This document shows positions 1 through 5,241 of a stretch of DNA of 5,241 nucleotides, piece by piece. Made by a program: the position numbers and the translations under genes. Position 1 is the first letter of the stretch, and each line of letters begins with the position of its first letter. The stretch lies in NCBI GenBank assembly GCA_003511465.1, contig DOID01000159.1, forward strand, positions 1,188-6,428, given 5' to 3'. A model generated the notes under the pieces. The model made no database searches. It saw nothing but the letters and a program-made list of their open reading frames with translations, and was not told the DNA's origin. The stretch is from Bacillota bacterium (GTDB lineage Bacteria > Bacillota > UBA4882 > UBA10575).

Positions 1-714
1 GACGTGGTGATGACGATGCTCCCCAACAGTCCGCACGTGAAAAGCGTTATGCTTGGTGAAAATGGCGTGGGACAGGTCATGCGGGAGGGGACAACCTTCA
101 TCGATATGTCGAGCATCAGCCCAATCGCGTCGAAAGAGATTGCCGCGGAACTTGCCAAGAGAAATATTACCATGCTCGATGCGCCCGTTTCCGGCGGTGA
201 GCCCAAAGCGATTGACGGAACCCTTTCCTTCATGGTCGGCGGGAAGCAAGAGGTCTTTGACAAGTATAAACCGCTTCTTGAGACCATGGGAGCGTCAGTT
301 GTTCATTGCGGTGAAGTTGGCGCGGGCAACACAACGAAACTTGCCAATCAGGTGATTGTGGCGTTGAATATCGCGGCAGTAGGCGAGGCTTTTATGTTGG
401 CGAAAAAAGCGGGCGTCGATCCGGAGCTGGTCTTTGATGCCATCAAAGGCGGCCTGGCCGGCAGTACGGTTATGAACGCTAAGGCCCCAATGATGCTTGA
501 GGGTAATTACAAGCCAGGTTTTAAGATCGATCTGCACATCAAAGACCTGAACAATGCGCTGGAAGCCGGTCACGCCGTAGGTTCGCCGCTACCGCTGACT
601 GCGGCGGTGATGGAGATGTTGTATACTTTGAGAACCGAGGGCTGTGGGCAGGAGGATCATAGCGCCATTTCCAAGTACTATGAGCTGCTTACAAAAACCA
701 GAATCGGCGATTAA
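1..714 (+). CDS. garR: Tartronate semialdehyde reductase (2-hydroxy-3-oxopropionate reductase), GarR/GlxR type, 5' partial
   Basis: The enzyme reduces tartronate semialdehyde to D-glycerate with NAD(P)H in the cytoplasm, a step of glucarate/galactarate or glyoxylate catabolism. The frame is open from base 1, so the gene begins upstream. The 237 residues present lack roughly 55-60 N-terminal residues compared with family members of about 295, which removes the glycine-rich nucleotide-binding motif. Visible family signatures (numbered from the first codon) are DMSSISPI at 35-42, the substrate-binding DAPVSGGE at 60-67, GNTTKLANQ at 109-117 with probable catalytic Lys113 and Asn117, and KDLNNAL at 181-187. 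The DMSSISPI form and the whole C-terminal half resemble GarR more than 3-hydroxyisobutyrate dehydrogenase, a related alternative along with threonate-type dehydrogenases. It ends 20 bases before the preferred start of the following lyase gene, so the two are probably co-transcribed. Family assignment is secure; the exact substrate is inferred. Confidence 0.88.
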   Translation, partial: DVVMTMLPNSPHVKSVMLGENGVGQVMREGTTFIDMSSISPIASKEIAAELAKRNITMLDAPVSGGEPKAIDGTLSFMVGGKQEVFDKYKPLLETMGASVVHCGEVGAGNTTKLANQVIVALNIAAVGEAFMLAKKAGVDPELVFDAIKGGLAGSTVMNAKAPMMLEGNYKPGFKIDLHIKDLNNALEAGHAVGSPLPLTAAVMEMLYTLRTEGCGQEDHSAISKYYELLTKTRIGD

Positions 715-721
715 TGTAGAT

Positions 722-729
722 GAGGGTGA
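722..729 (+). promoter_or_regulatory. Ribosome binding site deciding the start of the DapA-family lyase
   Basis: GAGGGTGA lies five bases before ATG 735 and is a good match to the anti-Shine-Dalgarno complement. The alternative ATG at 720 overlaps the upstream flank of this motif and is preceded only by an AT-rich sequence containing the reductase stop codon. The site therefore favours translation from 735. Confidence 0.7.
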
Positions 730-734
730 ATGAA

Positions 735-1631
735 ATGGCTTTTTTGCCAAGGGGAATTATTGTCCCGGTTATTACACCATTTGCTGATGATGGGACGATC
801 GATGATGCCGCCTATCGTAAAGTATTGCATCATTTGATCGACAATGGTGTGCATGGTGTTTTTCCAATGGGAACGACCGGCGAGTTCTATGCGGTGTCTG
901 ATGACGAATACCGGAGGTTACTTGAAGTCACCGTCGAAGAGGTAAACGGGAAGATTCCGGTTTACGCGGGTGTCAACCACATCACCACCCGCGGCGTGAT
1001 TCGCCTGGCTGAACTTTGTGCGCAGGTATCAGGGATCGATGCGATCTCTGTACTAACACCGATGTTTATCTCCCAGACCCAGGAGGAGCTGTATCAATAT
1101 TATAAACACATCGCGGCGAGCACGGATTTTCCCATCGTGATGTACAACAACAAGCCAAAGACCAATGTGACGATCGAACCGGATACTGTGGCTAGGCTTG
1201 CGGAAATACCGAATATTGTTGGAGTTAAGGATTCAACCGGTGACTTTACCAATGCTTGTGAGTATATCCGTCTAACCCGTGGCAATGCAAACTTTAGAGT
1301 ACTGCTGGGGCGTGATACGCTGATCTTTGCCGGTCTCTGTCAGGGGGCAGCCGGTGCCATCGCCTCCTGTGCCAACGTCGCCCCCCGCCTGGTCGCGGAT
1401 ATTTACGACAAATTCATGGCGGACGATCTAGAAGGAGCCCGTAAAGCCCAGTTCAGCTTAAATCCCCTTCGCATTGCCTGCAATATGGGTACGTTCCCGG
1501 CGGTCATTAAGGAAGGCCTCGTTCAGCAGGGCTTTTCCGTTGGGAAATGTTTGGATCCCATTGTGCAGCTGTCAGAGGAGCAGAAACAAAAGCTCAATGC
1601 CATTTTAAAAAGTATGAAGCTCATTATCTAG
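735..1631 (+). CDS. DapA/N-acetylneuraminate lyase superfamily aldolase or dehydratase, probably acting on a keto-deoxy sugar acid
   Basis: This is a class I (Schiff-base) lyase with a TIM barrel, cytoplasmic, 298 residues and complete. The superfamily signature GTTGE is at 46-50, the catalytic tyrosine is Tyr137 in YNNKPKTN, and the Schiff-base lysine is Lys165 in VGVKDSTGD. Their 28-residue spacing equals Tyr133-Lys161 of E. coli DapA. The residue five after the tyrosine, Arg138 in dihydrodipicolinate synthase where it binds the aspartate semialdehyde carboxylate, is Lys142 here, which argues against a lysine-biosynthesis role. The neighbouring GarR-type reductase suggests a pyruvate-releasing aldolase of sugar-acid catabolism, with 5-dehydro-4-deoxyglucarate or 2-keto-3-deoxy-sugar acids as candidates; a dehydratase is also possible. 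I place the start at ATG 735 because a GAGGGTGA ribosome site sits just before it and the protein then begins MAFLPRGIIVPVITPF, as usual in the family. An in-frame ATG at 720 would add five residues but has no ribosome site. The stop codon interlocks with that of the convergent serine hydrolase gene. Confidence 0.85.
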   Translation: MAFLPRGIIVPVITPFADDGTIDDAAYRKVLHHLIDNGVHGVFPMGTTGEFYAVSDDEYRRLLEVTVEEVNGKIPVYAGVNHITTRGVIRLAELCAQVSGIDAISVLTPMFISQTQEELYQYYKHIAASTDFPIVMYNNKPKTNVTIEPDTVARLAEIPNIVGVKDSTGDFTNACEYIRLTRGNANFRVLLGRDTLIFAGLCQGAAGAIASCANVAPRLVADIYDKFMADDLEGARKAQFSLNPLRIACNMGTFPAVIKEGLVQQGFSVGKCLDPIVQLSEEQKQKLNAILKSMKLII

Positions 1632-2977
1632 TGGAGAATATCAAAACATGCCGACTGGAGTAGCTCTTCTCCGAGGGGCCGCACATCCGTTGTTGCTAGA
1701 TTTGAAAGGATAAAAACCCCTTTGTGCTCATGGTCAACAAAACCAAGATAGCTGTTAAAGCCACCCGTTTGTCCGTTGTGCCAAACAACTTTCTGATTTG
1801 GTAAAAGATCATCTTGGATGAGCCAAGCCATTCCGATATCAAGCTGGTCGTTTATTGAATAAAGGGGTTGTTGCGCCAATGTCGCAAAGGGAAGCTGCTG
1901 TTGTTCGATTAGGCCGTTCAAAAACTTCAATAAATCTTCTCCTGATGAGCGGATACCACCACAGCTCGCCATGGCATCATGCATATCCCAGTACTGACTC
2001 TGCCGCCCAATATTCAGTCGGCCCAACCGCAGAAATGAATGATGTCCGGTGGCTATTTGTTTTCTTGTACTTTCAGTGGTATGTACTAAGGTGCTGTCCA
2101 TGCCCAGTCGATGGGTAATTAGTTGCTGGATCGAATCTTCATAGGTCTTGCCATTATTGTGGGCAATAATCAGCCCCAGTAAACCGAAGCCATAATTGGA
2201 ATAGTTAAATACCCGGCCGTGCTCCGTCACTTTTTGTAATTTCTCGAAATAATTCACCATTACTTGCTCGGAAATAGTTTTGTAGGGATTCCCCCTGGTA
2301 ATGCCCAAAGTCAATAGGCTGATCTGCATTGGTAAAGTCAACGGGATACTGGGTAGCCCTGAGGTATGAGTTACAAGCATTTCCAGCGTTATGTCCGGAT
2401 CAAGTAAAACTTCTTGGGGCGTTTGTGTCTCCAGCAATTCGGCCACCGACATTTGTAGCTCCAAGTTGTTTGCTTGTACTGCTTCCGCGAGCATTAAACC
2501 GGTAAACACTTTTGTAAGGGAGCCAATTTCGAACAGGGTGTGGGCATCGACCGGGTTACTTCTTTTTAGTAACGGGTAATCCTTAAAGCCATAACCATAT
2601 AATACGGTATCATGATGATCGATGATCCCAACTACCATGCCTGGAATGTTTTTGTCTTTGACAAAGGCCTCAATGATCTTTGTATAGGGCAACTCACGCT
2701 TATCATCGCCAATCAGCATTGAGACTTGGGGTTTTTCCTGCCAGCCCAGGCTAAACCGTAGAGATACGATGATGAAGACGGCCAACAATAGTTGGGCAAA
2801 GCCAGTTATTCTGGTGCCCAATATCTGGCGGCGTGTGGGCGCTGGGGAAAGCTCCTGTTTCTTTTTTTGTCTTTTTCTTTTTATCCGGTCTGCCGGACGC
2901 CAAATATTTTTTATACCAGCGCTGATCAGTGAAATTGGCCATACAGCAATCAAGAGATCAAGCACAACGTAACGCAT
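1628..2977 (-). CDS. Membrane-anchored serine hydrolase, beta-lactamase/PBP-like family (PF00144 type)
   Basis: The family includes class C beta-lactamases, DD-peptidases and esterases, all using a nucleophilic serine. The 449-residue protein has the full catalytic set: SxxK at Ser153-Lys156 (SLTK), YxN at Tyr259-Asn261 (YSN), and HxG at His400-Gly402 (HNGQTGG). Before the catalytic domain (about 95-445) lie two hydrophobic stretches, about 3-21 (containing Asp7) and 57-74, separated by a highly basic loop at 27-56. By the positive-inside rule the loop is cytoplasmic and the hydrolase domain is outside. No lipobox or cleavable signal is seen. The start ATG lies one base after the GH3 stop codon (TAA-A-ATG). 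A frame-compatible TTG at 3079 would add 34 residues read out of frame through the GH3 gene and is less likely. There is no clear ribosome site, so translational coupling is probable. Substrate is unknown: peptidoglycan peptide, acyl ester or antibiotic are all possible. The 3' end overlaps the lyase stop codon. Confidence 0.85.
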   Translation of the reverse strand: MRYVVLDLLIAVWPISLISAGIKNIWRPADRIKRKRQKKKQELSPAPTRRQILGTRITGFAQLLLAVFIIVSLRFSLGWQEKPQVSMLIGDDKRELPYTKIIEAFVKDKNIPGMVVGIIDHHDTVLYGYGFKDYPLLKRSNPVDAHTLFEIGSLTKVFTGLMLAEAVQANNLELQMSVAELLETQTPQEVLLDPDITLEMLVTHTSGLPSIPLTLPMQISLLTLGITRGNPYKTISEQVMVNYFEKLQKVTEHGRVFNYSNYGFGLLGLIIAHNNGKTYEDSIQQLITHRLGMDSTLVHTTESTRKQIATGHHSFLRLGRLNIGRQSQYWDMHDAMASCGGIRSSGEDLLKFLNGLIEQQQLPFATLAQQPLYSINDQLDIGMAWLIQDDLLPNQKVVWHNGQTGGFNSYLGFVDHEHKGVFILSNLATTDVRPLGEELLQSACFDILH

Positions 2978-2981
2978 TTTA
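2975..2981 (-). promoter_or_regulatory. Stop-start junction TAA-A-ATG, probable translational coupling
   Basis: On the minus strand the GH3 stop codon TAA (2981-2979), one base, and the ATG of the serine hydrolase (2977-2975) follow directly. The roughly 20 bases upstream contain no GGAGG-like motif. Ribosomes terminating on the GH3 gene are therefore the likely source of initiation on the hydrolase gene. The coupling is inferred from spacing alone. Confidence 0.55.
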
Positions 2982-5225
2982 TGTTTCGCGATTGAGTTTC
3001 GCCAATATTTTTGCCAGCATCGCTTCGTCCACTTTTCCCTGGCTAAAGCTGAGTAAAGCCCGTAAGGGCATGTATTCAATCTGTTTCATAATCCTTGCGG
3101 GGTCCACGTTTCCGGCGATTTGCGGGATCAGGTCGGCAATTAAGGCGGCACCCACCGGATCGGCAAGTAGATCCTGAAATATTGAATTACGGTTGAACTT
3201 TTTTTCCATGGTCTGCTTTGAATTAACTCTAATGGTTTCAATGAGGCGGATCTCCTGGGCGGAGCTTCCCACCATAATTACAAATTCGCCGCTTTCGACC
3301 CACCAGTCTTTGCTTTCAACGCTAAAATAAGCAAAAGCCCTTTTATCCAGCGTAAATGTTACTGCTTGCTCCTCGCCGGGTGCCAGCGCCACCTTGGCGA
3401 AGGCCTTTAGCTCTTTTTCCGGACGGATCACACTACTTTTCTGATCCTTGATGTATATTTGAATAATTTCCTTTCCGGCCCGTGACCCGGTGTTTTTGAC
3501 TCGGACGGTCACCGTGACAGTCTGATCAGCGGAGATCTCCTTGTGCTCGACGGTCATTCCGGTATAGGCGTAGGTTGTATAGGAGAGCCCGTAGCCAAAG
3601 GGAAACAATGGTTTAATCTTTTTGGTATCATAATAACGGTAACCGACAAATAATCCTTCCCTGTAGTCCACCCGATCACCCTCGCCCGGAAAGTTTAGAT
3701 AAGAGGGGTTATGGGCTAATTCTTGTGGGAAGGTCTCCGCCAGTTTTCCGCAAGGATTGGCCGCGCCAAAGAGTAGATCGGCGATGGCACCTCCCGCGGC
3801 TTGCCCTCCTAAATAACTCGCGAGCACGCCTTTGACCTTTCCCAGCCAAGGCATTTCCACCGGTGAACCGTTACTGAGCACTACCACCACATTAGGTTGG
3901 ACTTCCGTTACTGCTTCAATTAATGCCCGTTGGCCGTCGGGGATCCGCAGATGTGACCGGTCTTCCCCTTCCGTCTCCGGCGTCGAACCAACAAAGACCA
4001 CCGCGACCTGAGCTTGCGCCGCCACCCTTTGGGCTGCGGTCAGCAAGTCTTCAGCACGCTCATCCTGATCAAGGCAGTACCCAGCAGCATATAAGAGTTT
4101 AGTCTGATTTCCGGCGGCCTTTTCCAGCTCGGTATAGGGCTGATCGACCTTTGTCGGGTTGACACGGGAACTGCCTCCGCCCTGGAACTGAGGGTTTTTG
4201 GCCAAAGCCCCAAGCACGGCAATGGTCTCTCCGCTTTTTAGGGGGAGGATTTGGTCGTCATTTTTCAGTAAAACCATACATTCACGGCCTGCCTCCCGAG
4301 CTAAGCGGTGATGGGCCTGCTGGTCGAAAGTAGCCCCTTCTTTGCGGTGCTCTACTGCTTTATAGATCACCCGCAGAATCCTTTCAACTGCTTGATCCAA
4401 AACACCCTCCGCCAGTTCCCCCTTTTTGACCGCTTCCACCAATTTATGGTCATTGATTCCCGAACTTGATGGCATTTCCAATTCTAATCCGGCAGTAAGC
4501 CCCTTTACCCGGTCATTAACGGCACCCCAGTCGGAGACGACAAAGCCTTCATGGCCCCATTCCTTTTTCAGCAGATCAGTTAATAAAGGAGTGTGTTCCG
4601 CGCAGTATTCTCCGTTTAACTTATTGTAGGCACACATCACTGTCCACGGTTGGGCCTTTTTTACAACCTGTTCAAAAGCGGCTAGATAAATTTCCCTTAG
4701 GGTTCGTTCATCAACCTGAGCGTCTACGGACATCCGGCGGTGTTCCTGATTGTTGGCGGCAAAATGTTTGAGCGAAGTGCCCACTCCTTCCTCCTGAACC
4801 GCCCGGACATAGCTGGTGGCCAATTCCGCCGTCAGGTAAGGATCCTCCGCATAGTATTCAAAGTTCCGTCCGCACAAGGGAGAGCGCTTAATATTAACGC
4901 CGGGCCCAAGCAGAATCGAGATTCCTTCCGCTTGGCATTCTTTTCCTAGGGCTGCCCCGATCTTCGCCACCAGCTCTCGATCCCAGGAACAGGCTAAAGT
5001 GGCGGCAGTGGGAAAACAAGTGGCCGGTCGACTATGATCGTTACCTAAATGGTCCTCTTCTTCAGATTGTTTGCGTAACCCATGGGGTCCATCGGCCATC
5101 ATAATGGACGGGATGCCCAGTCGCGTGATGGCTTTGGTATGCCAAGCGCCCTTCCCCGAACATAATCCCGCTTTCTCCTCCAAGGTCATTTTGGCGATTA
5201 ACTCTTTAATTTCCTTGGACAACAT
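2979..5225 (-). CDS. Glycoside hydrolase family 3 enzyme, beta-glucosidase type, with C-terminal helical extension
   Basis: A retaining glycosidase of 748 residues that removes terminal beta-linked sugars, most often glucose or xylose, from oligosaccharides or glycosides. The N-terminal GH3 barrel spans about 5-295 with [12 protein letters not shown] at 153-164 and the nucleophile Asp232 in GFVVSDWGA. The GH3 C-domain spans about 315-545 and includes GGGSSRVNP at 349-357 and the probable acid/base Glu419 in [14 protein letters not shown] fibronectin-III-like domain occupies about 580-655. KHFAANNQE, rather than the KHFPGHG type, excludes NagZ. Residues about 670-748 form an additional mostly helical tail. 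There is no signal peptide, so the enzyme is probably cytoplasmic and acts on imported substrates. The start is supported by a strong GGGAGGG site. It is the first visible gene of a unit with the serine hydrolase downstream. Sugar specificity (glucosidase, xylosidase, arabinosidase) cannot be read from the sequence. Confidence 0.93.
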   Translation of the reverse strand: MLSKEIKELIAKMTLEEKAGLCSGKGAWHTKAITRLGIPSIMMADGPHGLRKQSEEEDHLGNDHSRPATCFPTAATLACSWDRELVAKIGAALGKECQAEGISILLGPGVNIKRSPLCGRNFEYYAEDPYLTAELATSYVRAVQEEGVGTSLKHFAANNQEHRRMSVDAQVDERTLREIYLAAFEQVVKKAQPWTVMCAYNKLNGEYCAEHTPLLTDLLKKEWGHEGFVVSDWGAVNDRVKGLTAGLELEMPSSSGINDHKLVEAVKKGELAEGVLDQAVERILRVIYKAVEHRKEGATFDQQAHHRLAREAGRECMVLLKNDDQILPLKSGETIAVLGALAKNPQFQGGGSSRVNPTKVDQPYTELEKAAGNQTKLLYAAGYCLDQDERAEDLLTAAQRVAAQAQVAVVFVGSTPETEGEDRSHLRIPDGQRALIEAVTEVQPNVVVVLSNGSPVEMPWLGKVKGVLASYLGGQAAGGAIADLLFGAANPCGKLAETFPQELAHNPSYLNFPGEGDRVDYREGLFVGYRYYDTKKIKPLFPFGYGLSYTTYAYTGMTVEHKEISADQTVTVTVRVKNTGSRAGKEIIQIYIKDQKSSVIRPEKELKAFAKVALAPGEEQAVTFTLDKRAFAYFSVESKDWWVESGEFVIMVGSSAQEIRLIETIRVNSKQTMEKKFNRNSIFQDLLADPVGAALIADLIPQIAGNVDPARIMKQIEYMPLRALLSFSQGKVDEAMLAKILAKLNRET

Positions 5226-5229
5226 TCTT

Positions 5230-5236
5230 CCCTCCC
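5230..5236 (-). promoter_or_regulatory. Ribosome binding site of the GH3 gene
   Basis: On the minus strand GGGAGGG lies four bases before the ATG at 5225-5223, a near-ideal Shine-Dalgarno sequence that fixes the GH3 start. Only five more bases remain to the window edge, so the promoter, or an upstream gene of the same operon, cannot be seen. Confidence 0.8.
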
Positions 5237-5241
5237 AGTTG

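Noticed and set aside
720..734. Start of the DapA-family lyase at ATG 720
   Set aside because: No ribosome site precedes it, while ATG 735 has GAGGGTGA at good spacing and gives the usual family N-terminus.
1640..1725. Weak inverted repeats (GGAG/CTCC near 1655-1670 and AAAGG/CCTTT near 1705-1725) as terminators of the + strand operon
   Set aside because: The stems are only four to five pairs with large loops and no following T-tract, and both lie within the hydrolase coding sequence.
2844..2868. Possible + strand intrinsic terminator: GGGG-AAAG-CTCC followed by a T-rich run
   Set aside because: The stem is only four pairs including one G-T, and it lies more than 1.2 kb past the + strand operon inside the hydrolase gene. 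The T-run is explained by Lys/Arg codons on the other strand.
2978..3079. A longer N-terminus of the serine hydrolase starting at a TTG at 3079, giving 483 residues
   Set aside because: The extra 34 residues come from reading the GH3 coding sequence in another frame. The start is TTG with a poorly spaced ribosome site, and ATG 2977 follows the GH3 stop codon directly and begins the hydrophobic segment.
4426..4949. Short + strand open frames of 60-70 codons opposite the GH3 gene
   Set aside because: They have no ribosome sites or recognisable domains and lie wholly antisense to a well-supported enzyme, so they are shadow frames.
2979..5225. GH3 protein as NagZ-type beta-N-acetylglucosaminidase of peptidoglycan recycling, which would pair neatly with a beta-lactamase-like neighbour
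   Set aside because: The protein has KHFAANNQE instead of the NagZ KHFPGHG motif with its His/Asp dyad, and has the C-terminal GH3 and fibronectin-III-like domains with a Glu acid/base typical of beta-glucosidases.

Overview
The window is a densely packed stretch of four protein genes with almost no intergenic DNA. Two genes on the + strand (1-1631) run into two genes on the - strand (1628-5225), and the two pairs meet tail to tail with their stop codons interlocked. The host is most likely a member of the Bacillota (Firmicutes). The grounds are the strong purine-rich ribosome binding sites, the tight operon packing, and a GH3 glycosidase without signal peptide that carries a C-terminal tail I associate with that phylum. 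This is an inference from family resemblance, not a database result. I see no RNA gene, CRISPR array, insertion sequence, attachment site or mobile-element remnant.

Region 1-1631 (+ strand) looks like the end of a sugar-acid catabolic operon. It starts inside a tartronate semialdehyde reductase (GarR/GlxR type, N-terminus outside the window). A DapA/N-acetylneuraminate lyase superfamily lyase follows after a short gap. The pair suggests that the lyase forms a 3-carbon semialdehyde plus pyruvate from a 4-deoxy-keto-sugar acid, and the reductase turns the semialdehyde into glycerate. The substrate is not determined by the sequence. The lyase lacks the arginine expected in a true dihydrodipicolinate synthase.

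Region 1628-5225 (- strand) is a two-gene unit. The first gene encodes a full-length glycoside hydrolase family 3 enzyme of the beta-glucosidase type, apparently cytoplasmic, with a helical tail of about 75 residues beyond its fibronectin-III-like domain. One base after its stop codon begins a membrane-anchored serine hydrolase of the beta-lactamase/penicillin-binding-protein-like family (PF00144 type), predicted to face outward. Its start has no clear ribosome binding site, so it is probably made by translational coupling. The pairing of an apparently intracellular glycosidase with an outward-facing serine hydrolase is the least explained aspect of the locus.

No long gene-free stretch exists. 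No convincing promoter or intrinsic terminator is visible. The promoters of both operons lie outside the window, and transcripts from the two sides may overlap at the convergent junction. Nothing here is clearly a new biological system. The better leads are the aldolase/reductase pair, the GH3/serine hydrolase coupling, the GH3 tail, and an exact A AAA AAG slippery heptamer in the serine hydrolase gene.
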